From positions 1 through 64,000 of the forward strand of contig NZ_JAEULZ010000052.1 in NCBI RefSeq assembly GCF_016793485.1: 64,000 bases of DNA. Reading direction: 5' to 3'. Shown piece by piece: positions 9,516 through 18,297 of this stretch (the stretch's first letter is position 1; each line of letters opens with the position of its first letter). Origin of the DNA: Mesorhizobium sp. (lineage in GTDB: Bacteria > Pseudomonadota > Alphaproteobacteria > Rhizobiales > Rhizobiaceae). A model generated the notes under the pieces. That model was not told where the DNA came from. It did not search any database and worked only from the letters and a program-made list of their open reading frames with translations. The position numbers and the translations under genes were made by a program.

Positions 9516-9526
9516 TTGCGGTGCAA
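9516..9526 (+). promoter_or_regulatory. EPS-locus box C (TTGCGGTGCAA)
   Basis: TTGCGGTGCAA, upstream of the putative exoY promoter at 9593 and 307 bases before the exoY start. Full match to the BTGCRRTGCAV box. Confidence 0.5.
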
Positions 9527-9592
9527 TATTCCACCTTCTTCGTATAACCGACGTATAATTTTTTATAATCTATACCGTTACGACAGTGATTT

Positions 9593-9620
9593 TTGACGTT
9601 AATCGTGAAATACATATAAA
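9593..9620 (+). promoter_or_regulatory. putative sigma-70 promoter of exoY
   Basis: TTGACG at 9593-9598 and TATAAA at 9615-9620 with a 16-base spacer. Transcription would start near 9627, leaving a long leader of about 200 bases before the exoY ATG and placing box D (9634) just after the start site, a position suited to repression. Confidence 0.4.
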
Positions 9621-9633
9621 TACATCGCGATTT

Positions 9634-9644
9634 TTGCATCGCAA
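9634..9644 (-). promoter_or_regulatory. EPS-locus box D (TTGCGATGCAA on the minus strand)
   Basis: Plus strand reads TTGCATCGCAA. Second full copy in the exoY leader, about 14 bases downstream of the putative -10 element. Confidence 0.5.
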
Positions 9645-9832
9645 CATAACAGTCTAGATTTTTGTATATTCAATTCATCTTTCAAGGTGTTGGCCAACGT
9701 TACGGAATTGTGTCAAACAAAAACAGGTAAAAATACCCTCTTGATCCGATTTGGGATCGATGGTTTAAATTTAGTGTTCGCGGATGGGGCTTCTGGGATT
9801 CGCGGACAGCATAGCGTTATTGGAGACGTTGG

Positions 9833-10525
9833 ATGCTAAATGCCGGAAGCCCTTTGGAGAACGCTGCCAGTTCGGCAGCGGATATTGTTAGCGTCGGGTC
9901 TGCGAAATACGCGCCTGGCGGCATCCTCAAAAGAGCCGTTGACATTGCCCTCGCGACCATCGGGATTGCGATCCTGTGGCCGTTGATGCTTATGGTCGCA
10001 CTGGCGATCCGCTACACCGATCCCGGCCCAGCGATTTTCGGCCATGAGCGCATCGGTCTAAATGGCCGGCGCTTCAAATGCCTCAAGTTCCGCTCCATGA
10101 TCATCAATTCCGAGGTGGCGTTGCGCGAGCTTCTGGAACGCGACCAGGCGGCGGCGGCCGAGTGGGCGGCCTCGCAGAAGCTGAAGAACGATCCGCGCAT
10201 CACCAGGCTCGGCCGCATCCTGCGCGAAACCAGCCTCGACGAACTGCCGCAGCTCTGGAATGTGCTGAGGGGCGACATGAGCATCGTCGGCCCGCGACCG
10301 ATCGTTTCCGCCGAGGTCCGGCGCTACGGCAACCACTTCACGGACTATACGGCAACGAAGCCCGGCATCACCGGCCTATGGCAGGTTACCGGACGCAGCG
10401 ACTGCACCTATGAGGAACGCGTCTCGCTCGATGTCGACTATGTGCAGAACTGGTCGATCCTGCGCGATTTCTGGATCATCGCCAGAACCGTGATCGTCGT
10501 GTTTGGCCGCAAGGGAAGTTATTGA
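9833..10525 (+). CDS. exoY: undecaprenyl-phosphate sugar phosphotransferase (ExoY-like, initiates EPS repeat unit)
   Basis: 230 aa, close to the length of Sinorhizobium ExoY. It transfers a sugar-1-phosphate (galactose-1-P in succinoglycan) to undecaprenyl phosphate, the first step of repeat-unit assembly. One N-terminal hydrophobic hairpin (about 33-60) is followed by the bacterial sugar transferase core: KFRSM, the RxxxLDELPQLWNVLRGDMS block, VGPRP, and the KPGITGLWQVTGR segment near the C-terminus. GGAG lies 8 bases before the ATG. It is separated from exsH by an AT-rich regulatory leader and faces a small membrane protein gene convergently. Confidence 0.94.
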   Translation: MLNAGSPLENAASSAADIVSVGSAKYAPGGILKRAVDIALATIGIAILWPLMLMVALAIRYTDPGPAIFGHERIGLNGRRFKCLKFRSMIINSEVALRELLERDQAAAAEWAASQKLKNDPRITRLGRILRETSLDELPQLWNVLRGDMSIVGPRPIVSAEVRRYGNHFTDYTATKPGITGLWQVTGRSDCTYEERVSLDVDYVQNWSILRDFWIIARTVIVVFGRKGSY

Positions 10526-10549
10526 CCGACGCCTGAAGGGTTGGCCGGT

Positions 10550-10870
10550 TCAGCGCTCCTTGCCGAGACGGGATTTCCCCTGAAGCGGGATGTCCTGTGT
10601 TGCAGGCTTGGACGCTTCCGCCTTGCCGGCAGCCGGCTTTTCGGCAGCCAGCTTTCCGGCGACGAGCATGGTCAGGAAATACACGCCTTCGATCACCAGC
10701 AAAGGCACGAGGATGGCCGCAACGATGGACATGACGCCATTTGCGCTGACGGCGAAAGCGCCGACGACGGCGGGGATCATGGCAATGATGCCGACGGCGG
10801 CCGCCGACAAGCGGATGAGCCCACAGCCAACGCCGATGGCGATATACAGCAAGACAAGTATGCCGGTCAT
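10550..10870 (-). CDS. small inner-membrane protein convergent with exoY
   Basis: 106 aa. The first 70 residues are almost wholly hydrophobic and form two or three membrane segments (about 3-20, 25-45, 46-70). The rest is a polar Ala/Lys/Glu tail. AAGGGG lies 5 bases before the ATG at 10868-10870; longer in-frame starts have no comparable site. In Sinorhizobium a small membrane protein, ExoX, lies beside exoY and lowers EPS synthesis. This gene has the same size class and place but no sequence motif that proves the match, so its function is open. Confidence 0.6.
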   Translation of the reverse strand: MTGILVLLYIAIGVGCGLIRLSAAAVGIIAMIPAVVGAFAVSANGVMSIVAAILVPLLVIEGVYFLTMLVAGKLAAEKPAAGKAEASKPATQDIPLQGKSRLGKER

Positions 10871-11066
10871 CGGTGCCCCTTCCGTTGATCCGAGCGTTAC
10901 TGGGCAGCGATTAATTTTCGCTGAGAAAAGGCCAGATAAGGCCAATCATTGTTCCACTTGGTAGCAGGCGGAGCGGAAAAAGCCAACAAGTTCGTCGAAC
11001 TCCCACAACCTGAGGCTGAACCGGCTCGTCACGGAATATCCGGACGAACGCAAAGGAAACAAGGCA

Positions 11067-11993
11067 ATGCAGATAACGTCGTCACCGGAAGAAGGTTCTG
11101 GCGCACCGTTGTTTTCCATCGTGATGGTAACATTTGCGCGAGATCACCTCGTTCCCGAGACGATCGCGCAGGCGGCCAAGGTGGCCGCCGATCGCCTGCA
11201 CGACGTCGAATTCGTGCTGGTGGACAACAATTCCGACGAGACCGACCGCTCTGCCTTCCTCGCGCCCTTCAAGCGCTGGCGATATGTGAAGCTCGGCTTC
11301 AACAAGGGAGTTTCGGCGCGCAACGACGGTGCGAACGCCGCGCTCGGGACCCACATGATTTTCGTCGACGACGACGCGTTCCTCAACCCGATGGGCGTGC
11401 TCGATCGCTACGAGGCGGCGTTCGCGGCGAACCCCAATTGCGCCATCGTCACGGCCCGCCACATCGACCACGCGACCGGCGACACGCCCCGCGCCTCCTT
11501 CCCGCATACAGACAAGTCATTGCCCAAGGACCGTCCGTTCAAGACGTTCCGGTTTCAGGGCAACGGCTTCGCGCTCCGCCGCTCCGCCTTCGCGAAGATC
11601 GGGCCAATGTCGGAGGACTTCTTCTACGGGCTGGAGGAGATCGACTACGCCTACCGCGTCGTCGATGCCGGCTACGAGATCTACTACGAGCCCGGCTGCT
11701 GGGTCGTCGAATACAACGATCCTGGCGGCCGCAAGCCGAAGAAGGAGGTCGAGGAAATGCGGCTGACCAACAAGCTCATCATCTCGTTCAAATACCTGCC
11801 GGCGGTCTACCTGCCGCTCAACTTCTTGCTGTTCTCAGCTTATGTCTTCTATCTCAACCGAGGTCGCATCAACGTCTTCCGGTCGTTCGGCAACTTCCTG
11901 AAATGGGCGCGCAAGCACCCGGAAGGGCGACGGCCGCTCGGCCAGCCGGCACTCGCCTATATCGAAAGCTGCGGCGGCGCGGTCTGGAAATGA
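11067..11993 (+). CDS. family 2 glycosyltransferase
   Basis: 308 aa. The GT-A fold starts with FSIVMVTFARD, continues with LVDNNSDE, GFNKGVSARNDG and the metal-binding VDDDAF motif, and has the acidic GLEEIDYAYR block typical of rhamnosyl- and related GT2 enzymes. A short hydrophobic stretch near residues 243-265 may anchor it to the membrane. It overlaps the next gene by 4 bases (ATGA), so the two are translated together. Donor and acceptor sugars cannot be read from sequence. Confidence 0.88.
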   Translation: MQITSSPEEGSGAPLFSIVMVTFARDHLVPETIAQAAKVAADRLHDVEFVLVDNNSDETDRSAFLAPFKRWRYVKLGFNKGVSARNDGANAALGTHMIFVDDDAFLNPMGVLDRYEAAFAANPNCAIVTARHIDHATGDTPRASFPHTDKSLPKDRPFKTFRFQGNGFALRRSAFAKIGPMSEDFFYGLEEIDYAYRVVDAGYEIYYEPGCWVVEYNDPGGRKPKKEVEEMRLTNKLIISFKYLPAVYLPLNFLLFSAYVFYLNRGRINVFRSFGNFLKWARKHPEGRRPLGQPALAYIESCGGAVWK

Positions 11994-12940
11994 GCGTGCG
12001 AGCGGCCAGGTTCCTCGCAAGCCTTGCTCTGTTGTCGGGCGTTACTCCGCTCGCCGCCAGCGCCACCGAGCTCGGGGCCTATCGCGGGCCGGGCTGCGAC
12101 GGGCGCAAGGCGATGCGGGTCTTCGAGGATTTCGTCGGCCGCAAGGTCGAGCGCACAGTGGATGCGCTCAACCAGGAGAGCTGGGCCGAGATGAAGTCGA
12201 GCATTCCCTGGATCACCAAGTGCTGGCGCGGCTCCGATATCAAGCTGACGCTGTCGGTTCCGATGCTGCCCAAGGACCGCGACGGTACGCTCGCCGAAGG
12301 GGCCGCCGGCGCCTATGACACGATCTTCATCATGACGGCGCGCGCGCTCATCCAGAACGGTCAACCCGACGCGATCATCCGCATAGGCTGGGAGTTCAAC
12401 GGCGACTGGATGCCGTGGCGGGCGATGGACGATCCTGAAAGCTACAAGGCCTATTTCCGCCGCATCGTCGGCATCATGCGCGATGCGCCGGGTCAGAAAT
12501 TCCGCTTCGAGTGGTCCCCTAATCATGGCCGCAAGGCGATGGACCCGACCGACGCCTACCCCGGCGACGATGTCGTCGACATCATCGGCCAGGATGTCTA
12601 CGCCGAGACGTGGGGGATCGAAGGCATGAGCCCACAAGAGCGCTTCCAATATTATCTCGACCAGCCCTTTGGACTGAAATGGCACCGCGACTTCGCGCAA
12701 GCGCGTGGCAAGGACATTTCCTACCCCGAATGGGGCGTGGGCACGCGGCCCGACGGCAAGGGTGTCGGCGACGATCCCGTCTTCATCGAGGGCATGGCCG
12801 ACTGGTTCGACGAAGTGAAGCCGTTGTACCAGAGCTACTGGGACGTGCACGCGTGGGACTACAACGCCCAAATGTCCGACCGCCAATTTCCGCGCGCGTC
12901 GGAAGTGTTCAGGCAGCGCTTTGGCGTGGGAACCGACTGA
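11990..12940 (+). CDS. secreted GH26-like beta-glycanase
   Basis: 316 aa with a Sec signal peptide (SVRAARFLASLALLSG, cleavage near ATA). The mature part resembles GH26/clan GH-A (beta/alpha)8 hydrolases: GWEFNGDWMPW supplies a likely acid/base glutamate (E135) and SYPEWGVG a likely nucleophile (E247). Such enzymes cut beta-mannans or other beta-linked chains; inside EPS loci they often trim the polymer in the periplasm or outside the cell. The ATG overlaps the stop of the glycosyltransferase before it. It ends 3 bases before the convergent heparinase-like gene. Confidence 0.75.
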   Translation: MSVRAARFLASLALLSGVTPLAASATELGAYRGPGCDGRKAMRVFEDFVGRKVERTVDALNQESWAEMKSSIPWITKCWRGSDIKLTLSVPMLPKDRDGTLAEGAAGAYDTIFIMTARALIQNGQPDAIIRIGWEFNGDWMPWRAMDDPESYKAYFRRIVGIMRDAPGQKFRFEWSPNHGRKAMDPTDAYPGDDVVDIIGQDVYAETWGIEGMSPQERFQYYLDQPFGLKWHRDFAQARGKDISYPEWGVGTRPDGKGVGDDPVFIEGMADWFDEVKPLYQSYWDVHAWDYNAQMSDRQFPRASEVFRQRFGVGTD

Positions 12941-12943
12941 AGT

Positions 12944-14638
12944 CTAGAGCGGTCGGAAAGTCGAAACCGCTCTTGCAGCCTCAGGGCGCAGCAGGATCTC
13001 GTGCGCTTCCTCCAGCACGTCGTAGTAGCGCGACCATTTCGCCTTGCCGATTTCCACACGCGCACCTTCGATGCCGAGCCTGACGCCAATGCCGTCGCGG
13101 CGGAACGTCAGCGTTTTTCCGCGACGTTCGATCTGCCATTCGGCCGGCACCAGAAATCGCGTCTGTGCCTGTCCTTCGCCAGTCCATTCGTCGGCGATCT
13201 CCATCCGGCCGTCGGGCAACAGACGAACCGTCCGTGACAACTCGTGGCGATCGAAGGCCAACCTGCCGGTTGTCGCCTGCACGCCGCCCGCTTCTCCCGC
13301 CGCAACAATCTCCGCCGCCGAGCGCTTGCCGACCTTGAAGGAACCGAGGAAGGTCACAGGCCGAGGGCCGACGAAGCAGGGACCGTTGTGCGCCGTCCAT
13401 GCGCGCAAATCGTCCCGAATCGAGCCGGCCGAATAGCTGAAGGTTCCGGGATCGACGAGCAGCCGATGCGGACCGAAGGAAGCCTCGACCGAGAGGAAGT
13501 CGGGATGCCCGTGGCCGGGATTCTCGTCCGGTCCGATCGCGCCAGCATCGAACACCGCAGCCCAATTTTTATCAGCGAGACGCACATAACCTGCGTGGGG
13601 CATCACCGTGAAGCCGAGCCTTGTGCTGCCCACTATGTCCGAGCCTGCCGGGGCCTCGCCCAGCCAGCCGTCGTTGAACAATACCGGCTGGTCGTCGCCC
13701 AGCGTCAGCGCTGCAAGCGCCCGTTCGGCTGCCGCCAGCCTGCCGTCTATCGCTTCGCGCTGACTGGCATCCCACACCGGCAGAGCCGCGAAAATGCGCA
13801 AGCTTTGCACCGTCAGCCCCTGATACATGGCCGACCGCTCCTTCTGCACGCCGTCATCGCCGATCGAATGCAGCACAACCGCATTGTGCTGGGCTCTCAG
13901 CGCCGCCGCGATGCGCGACGGAAACGTCTTGCGCGCGAGCCCGAAGAGACCGAGCGCCGCGAGGTTGCGCTCCAGATGGTTGAAGCCCAGTTCGGTTTCC
14001 AGATTGCCGAGCACGAAGGCCGCGTTCAGCCGTGCGAAGCTGCGCAATCGTCTCGCGGCGCGCGTCGCGTCCAGTTCGGGCGGCATCAGGAGTGCGGCGG
14101 CTGTCAGAGCCAGAACACGGCGCGAGGCGATGTAGGGATGCCAGAGTTCGGAAAAGTCCTGCCCTTGCGCGAAGTCGGCGCTCGACAGGAAATCCGGCAC
14201 GAGCCGGTCGACCATGGCGAGCGTCCGCCTTGGATCGCAAAGCATCGCGGCCGCCACGAAGCCGAACTGCGCGAGATTGGCGCGCCTGATCTGCCGGTCG
14301 CCCTCGTCGCCCTCGAAACGCCAATCGATTGGACCGTCGCCGAAATCGAACTGTGCGTTCAGGATGTCGAAGCGTCCCTCGAAGCAGCCGGGAATCGTGG
14401 TCTTGTATTCGGCGAGGTAGAAACCGGCCACCATCCGCGCGAGATCGACCGCTGCCGCGTTCCGCTTGAAGGCCGGGAAGCGGTAGGCGAGGCAGGCGAG
14501 GTCGGCGCGATACGCGGCGGCACGCCTGGGCACCAGCTTGTTACGCAGGCGGCGGCGCAGATGCCCCATCAGCGCGTTCGGCGACATGTTGGATGCCGCC
14601 TGCGTGGCGGCGATCAGGTCAGATATGCGATTGATCAT
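12944..14638 (-). CDS. heparinase II/III-family polysaccharide lyase-like protein
   Basis: 564 aa. The N-terminal half is an alpha-helical toroid-type region; the C-terminal half carries the heparinase II/III beta-sheet domain with the hallmark NPGHGHPD and LLVDPGTFSYS segments (about residues 375-405), where the His residues help beta-elimination. Known members cleave uronic-acid-containing chains, which fits a locus that makes UDP-glucuronate. No N-terminal signal peptide is visible, so where it acts is unclear; cytoplasmic or membrane-associated editing of the polymer is possible. Its start overlaps the end of the flippase gene by 20 bases. Confidence 0.82.
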   Translation of the reverse strand: MINRISDLIAATQAASNMSPNALMGHLRRRLRNKLVPRRAAAYRADLACLAYRFPAFKRNAAAVDLARMVAGFYLAEYKTTIPGCFEGRFDILNAQFDFGDGPIDWRFEGDEGDRQIRRANLAQFGFVAAAMLCDPRRTLAMVDRLVPDFLSSADFAQGQDFSELWHPYIASRRVLALTAAALLMPPELDATRAARRLRSFARLNAAFVLGNLETELGFNHLERNLAALGLFGLARKTFPSRIAAALRAQHNAVVLHSIGDDGVQKERSAMYQGLTVQSLRIFAALPVWDASQREAIDGRLAAAERALAALTLGDDQPVLFNDGWLGEAPAGSDIVGSTRLGFTVMPHAGYVRLADKNWAAVFDAGAIGPDENPGHGHPDFLSVEASFGPHRLLVDPGTFSYSAGSIRDDLRAWTAHNGPCFVGPRPVTFLGSFKVGKRSAAEIVAAGEAGGVQATTGRLAFDRHELSRTVRLLPDGRMEIADEWTGEGQAQTRFLVPAEWQIERRGKTLTFRRDGIGVRLGIEGARVEIGKAKWSRYYDVLEEAHEILLRPEAARAVSTFRPL

Positions 14639-15929
14639 CTGGCGGCTGTGCAGTTGTCCCTTGCCGCCCCGCCGCGCCTTTCCTGTGCATCACGACTGCA
14701 ATCGTCCAGAAGATGATCGCCGCCAGCGTCGTCGACAGCAGCGCCGCGCCCACCGCGCCGTCTATCCCGTCGCTGCGAATCAGCATGATGCCAATGCTGA
14801 TGCGCAACGCCGTGCTGACGATGTGGACGATGGTGGACAGCGACACCCTGTCGGACGCAATGAAGAGCTCGGCGCCGATATCAGCGATCGAGCGCAACAG
14901 CGGCAGCGCTCCCATGAGTGGAAGGATGCGTCCGAGTTCGGCGTATTCCTCGCCGAACAGGCGCACCAGCATCGGCGAGATGACTGCGATCGCGCCCCAG
15001 GCGAAGATGCCGTAGGCGACCGATATCGGCAGAATGCGCAACATGAACCGGTATGTCGCGCTGTGGCCCTTGGCGCCCTCGCGCATCATGCGCGCCTGAA
15101 GCGAGATGCGCAGCGCACGCGGCGGGTTGAACGCACCGTCCATCAGCCGCGATGCCAGCGAATAGACGCCGACCGCCGCGGGCGTCGCGAAGTAGGAGAG
15201 GATCATCTTGTCGGCCTCGACCTGCAGCGAGGCGTTGACCCACAGGAGCGCGAAGCTGACGCCCTCGCCCAGTTTCATGCCGGAGAAACCGAACTTGGGG
15301 CGAGCCGCATTGACCACCGTGTAGAGGATGCAGGCGACCATGGCGACGAAGGTCGAGACCAGATAGGCGGTCGCGAAAGTGCCGAGCGCATCGTCCGGCG
15401 ACATGAGCAGAACGATTGCCGCCGAAGCCAGCCGCGCCAGCGGCACGAACATGCCGACCAGCGCCGCCTTGAGCTGCTGGGAAAAGGCGATAAATACCTT
15501 CTGGCAGGCTGAGGCGATGCGGTTGAACAACACCTCCGAGACGACGATCGCGACCGGCAGCCAGAGCGGGATGTCGAAACGCTGCAGCCAGACGGCGAGC
15601 AGCACCGCGCAGATCGCGACCGGCACGGCGGTGATCAGGATCATCGTCAGCGCCATGCCGAAGAGGCTGTTTGCCGCCTCCTGCGTTCGGGCGATCGCCT
15701 TGAAGGCGACGCCGTCACCGCCGATCCCGACGACGCAGCCTGCGACCGTCGCCACCGCGACGCACAGCATCAACTGGCCGAACTGTTCCGCGCCGAGTCC
15801 ACGCGCCGCGGCGATCACATAGAGAAGCTGCAACAGCGTCGGCCCGCCGAGGCCGAACATGGCCCAGGCCGTATCCGTTACGGTCCGCCGCGAGACGCGG
15901 CTGCCCGGCGCGGCGCTCACATCGGCCAT
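14619..15929 (-). CDS. Wzx-like polysaccharide flippase (first of two)
   Basis: 436 aa with about 12 hydrophobic segments, the MOP/oligosaccharide flippase pattern (for example TAWAMFGLGGPTLLQLLYVIAAARGLG at the N-terminus). It would move the lipid-linked repeat unit across the inner membrane. The ATG at 15927-15929 has GGGAAG about 8 bases upstream; a longer in-frame start would overlap the epimerase gene. It sits third in a four-gene minus-strand unit: Gfo/Idh dehydrogenase, epimerase, flippase, heparinase-like protein. A second flippase is at 21678-22982. Confidence 0.85.
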   Translation of the reverse strand: MADVSAAPGSRVSRRTVTDTAWAMFGLGGPTLLQLLYVIAAARGLGAEQFGQLMLCVAVATVAGCVVGIGGDGVAFKAIARTQEAANSLFGMALTMILITAVPVAICAVLLAVWLQRFDIPLWLPVAIVVSEVLFNRIASACQKVFIAFSQQLKAALVGMFVPLARLASAAIVLLMSPDDALGTFATAYLVSTFVAMVACILYTVVNAARPKFGFSGMKLGEGVSFALLWVNASLQVEADKMILSYFATPAAVGVYSLASRLMDGAFNPPRALRISLQARMMREGAKGHSATYRFMLRILPISVAYGIFAWGAIAVISPMLVRLFGEEYAELGRILPLMGALPLLRSIADIGAELFIASDRVSLSTIVHIVSTALRISIGIMLIRSDGIDGAVGAALLSTTLAAIIFWTIAVVMHRKGAAGRQGTTAQPPDDQSHI

Positions 15930-15942
15930 CGCAGGCTTCCCG

Positions 15943-17001
15943 TCACGCGGCGAGCCCGGAACTGCGGGCCCAGTCAACCGTCATCGCGATGCCGTCATCG
16001 ACGCTTGTCTTCGGTACGAAGCCGGCGGCAGCCGCCTTCTCCATCGAATAGGTGACGTCCATGGAGAAGCGCTGCATGTCGTCATCGCTCGGCTTCAGCC
16101 GCAAATCCTCCTCGGTCTTCTTCATCAGGCTCTTCAGTTGCGGGCTGCGGTTGGCGGCAGACAGCAGGAGGTCGCGATGGTTGGCGAGCATGTACTTGCC
16201 GAACATGCGCACCGGCCGGCGCATCATCACCTTGACGCCGAGATTGCGGTCGGGCGCCTTGAGCGGCGGGTGGCCAAGCGCCAGGTTGAACCGTTCGAGA
16301 TAGGAGTTCCATGTCGGCACTTCCGGGCCGTTTGCGTTGAAGACCGCGTATGGGCCGACGTCATGGTCGATCAGGAACTGCACGAAGCGCACGATGTCGC
16401 CGACATAGACGAGGTTGCACTTGCCCTCGCCCCGATCGCCAAGCGCGCTCCATTTTCCCGACGCAAAGCGCGTCAGGTATGGTGTCGTCCAGAGATCACT
16501 GAATGGCCCGTAGACCAGTGTCGGGCGAATCACCGAAATCGCCAGCCTGTCGTCGGCATATTGTTCGCAGATAGCCTCGGCGTCGCGCTTACCCTGACCA
16601 TATTCGGTGATGGGAGCGACCGGCGGCGTATCCTCGCGCACGATGCCCGTCGCCTCGCCGTAGACGGCCACCGAGCTGGTAAAGATCAGCTTCTGCACAC
16701 CGGCGGCCTTGATCCGCTCGATCAGCATGCGCGTTCCGCCGGTGGTTACCGAATTGTCGTTGCCCTTGCCGCGCGCGCAATGGACGACGATGTCGACGCC
16801 TTTCAGCGCCGCGTCGAGCGAGGTCTCGCTCATGATGTCGCACTGGACGATCTCAACGGGAAAGCGGGCGATGCGCGCAGCACTCGCCCAGCGGCTGATG
16901 CCGGCTTTCACATGTCCGTATTTCGCCAGATGCAGCGCCTCGGCGATCCAGCCGCCGATGAAGCCGCCGGAACCCGTAACCAGAATCACCGGTTTTTTCA
17001 T
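15943..17001 (-). CDS. NAD-dependent nucleotide-sugar epimerase/dehydratase
   Basis: 352 aa extended SDR. It starts with MKKPVILVTGSGGFIGG (Rossmann GxxGxxG). The catalytic region has FTSSVAVYGE followed by YGQGK (YxxxK). It probably converts a nucleotide sugar or a lipid-linked sugar used in the EPS. The ATG at 16999-17001 overlaps the TGA of the Gfo/Idh gene by 4 bases. The C-terminal 80 residues do not match a recognised substrate-specific pattern, so the exact reaction is unknown. Confidence 0.85.
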   Translation of the reverse strand: MKKPVILVTGSGGFIGGWIAEALHLAKYGHVKAGISRWASAARIARFPVEIVQCDIMSETSLDAALKGVDIVVHCARGKGNDNSVTTGGTRMLIERIKAAGVQKLIFTSSVAVYGEATGIVREDTPPVAPITEYGQGKRDAEAICEQYADDRLAISVIRPTLVYGPFSDLWTTPYLTRFASGKWSALGDRGEGKCNLVYVGDIVRFVQFLIDHDVGPYAVFNANGPEVPTWNSYLERFNLALGHPPLKAPDRNLGVKVMMRRPVRMFGKYMLANHRDLLLSAANRSPQLKSLMKKTEEDLRLKPSDDDMQRFSMDVTYSMEKAAAAGFVPKTSVDDGIAMTVDWARSSGLAA

Positions 17002-18014
17002 GCAACCCATTCCTGATAGCAATCGGGGAGGTAGTCCGTCGCGGTCTCGTAGATCTCGTCGATGACGGCGAGCGGCGGCACCACGCTTTTCGCCTCGATC
17101 AGCAGGGGCGTGGAGCCGCCCGAAACCACTTCGAGGAAATTCGTCACCATGCGCCGCGCAATGTCGGCGCGGTCCGGGTTGCCCGGCGCGGAAACGGTCT
17201 TCTTCGACCCGTTCGGTGCAACGATTTCCAGCCGCGTGAACTCATTGGTCACACCGCGTATCGTCGCCTCCGTTCCCTCGACAACGAACTGGTTCGACAG
17301 CTTGGCGAGGAAGCTGATCTGCACCTCGATCCTGGTGTCCGGCGTCTCCAGCTCCGTGCTGACGAAGGCTTCCGGCCCACCGTAACCGTCCATGACGGCG
17401 GACTTCACTTTCGGCTGTTCGTCTAGCCACCAGCAGATGATGTCGAAGATGTGCACGCCGATGTCGAGGAGTGCGCCGCGCGGGCGTCCGTCCGGCCATG
17501 GGCGACGGAAATTGAAGCCGGACTGGGTCGGCCAGTCGAACTTGTGGCCTTCCGCCCAGACGATGCGCTTGACGTGGCCGAGCCGGCCCGAGGCGATGAA
17601 GTCGCGCACGAAGGCATAGGACGGCGTCAGCCTGCGGAAATGGTTGGCGGTGAGTATCGACCGACCCTCGGCTGCGGCGATCATGGCGCGCGCATCCTCC
17701 GCCGTTTCGGCAAAAGGCTTTTCGACAAGCACGCTGATGTCGCGCTCGATCAACGCCACCGTCGTCCCACGATGCAGGTGGCTCGGCGTCGCGTTCACCG
17801 CGACGCGAATCGAGGGCGGCAGATCTTCGATGCGACCGAGGACCTGGTCCTTGCGGAAGCCGAATTTCTGCGCCGCCGCCACGCCGCGTTCTATGGCTGG
17901 TTCGACGATCCAGGTGTTTGCGGAAAGATGCGGGTCGGAGGCGAGGACGGGGAAGTAGTAGTAGTCCGCTATCGCGCCGCTGCCGACGATTGCGAGGGGC
18001 ATTGCCACTGGCAT
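16998..18014 (-). CDS. Gfo/Idh/MocA-family oxidoreductase (sugar modification)
   Basis: 338 aa from the ATG at 18014. The N-terminal NAD(P)-binding fold (LAIVGSGAIADYY) is followed by the family's EKPF motif (VLVEKPFAET) and a GxxxDIGVH block with the catalytic His region. It likely oxidises or reduces a nucleotide sugar for the polysaccharide, perhaps together with the epimerase it overlaps. Longer in-frame starts (to 18107) would cover box E, so the shorter start is preferred. It heads a minus-strand operon and is divergent from the polymerase gene. Confidence 0.82.
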   Translation of the reverse strand: MPVAMPLAIVGSGAIADYYYFPVLASDPHLSANTWIVEPAIERGVAAAQKFGFRKDQVLGRIEDLPPSIRVAVNATPSHLHRGTTVALIERDISVLVEKPFAETAEDARAMIAAAEGRSILTANHFRRLTPSYAFVRDFIASGRLGHVKRIVWAEGHKFDWPTQSGFNFRRPWPDGRPRGALLDIGVHIFDIICWWLDEQPKVKSAVMDGYGGPEAFVSTELETPDTRIEVQISFLAKLSNQFVVEGTEATIRGVTNEFTRLEIVAPNGSKKTVSAPGNPDRADIARRMVTNFLEVVSGGSTPLLIEAKSVVPPLAVIDEIYETATDYLPDCYQEWVA

Positions 18015-18096
18015 GGCCTGGGAGATCCTTTCAACGACAGTACTCCCAAGCCCGAGGTCGAGACTACGAAACCGGCGCGCCGCCGTAAAGGATTTT

Positions 18097-18107
18097 GTGC
18101 GGTGCAC
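18097..18107 (+). promoter_or_regulatory. EPS-locus box E (GTGCGGTGCAC)
   Basis: GTGCGGTGCAC, 83 bases upstream of the Gfo/Idh start in the divergent region shared with the polymerase gene. The 14-base core TTGTGCGGTGCACA is repeated exactly, in inverse orientation, at box G upstream of the export lipoprotein. Confidence 0.5.
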
Positions 18108-18161
18108 ACAGGCTGATTTTCTGGCGTGGCAATATCTTCCCCATGGTCATCGCCCGTGATG

Positions 18162-18172
18162 GTGCATTGCAC
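18162..18172. promoter_or_regulatory. EPS-locus box F (GTGCATTGCAC)
   Basis: GTGCATTGCAC, centred in the divergent region and symmetric apart from its middle base. A degenerate third copy (GTGCATTGCGG) lies at 18278-18288, 10 bases before the polymerase start. Confidence 0.45.
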
Positions 18173-18297
18173 CAAATCGCTGGGCGTGGCATAGATCGGA
18201 CGGGTGGCTCGGGGCGCGCGCGTTAACGTAACAGCGGAGCCGAAAGCGGTTTGTACCCCACCCGACACAGCCACGTTGTGCATTGCGGGCGCGCTCG

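Larger units (their letters stand above)
9380..9832. other. 453-base AT-rich leader upstream of exoY
   Basis: No gene seen. The stretch is clearly more AT-rich than the surrounding coding DNA, above all 9530-9680. It contains two full EPS-locus boxes (9516-9526 and 9634-9644), degenerate half-boxes around 9428-9472 and a sigma-70-like promoter (9593-9620). AT-rich DNA with many TA steps is what MucR/Ros zinc-finger regulators bind, and MucR controls exoY in Sinorhizobium; binding here is inference. Confidence 0.55.

Noticed and set aside
10949-12940. A 663-codon plus-strand open frame before and through the GH26-like gene
   Set aside because: Only the part from 11990 has protein-family character. 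The upstream part lies over the glycosyltransferase in another frame and is Arg/Ala-rich noise.
13244-14716. A 490-codon frame antisense to the heparinase-like gene
   Set aside because: Shadow frame; no motif or ribosome site.
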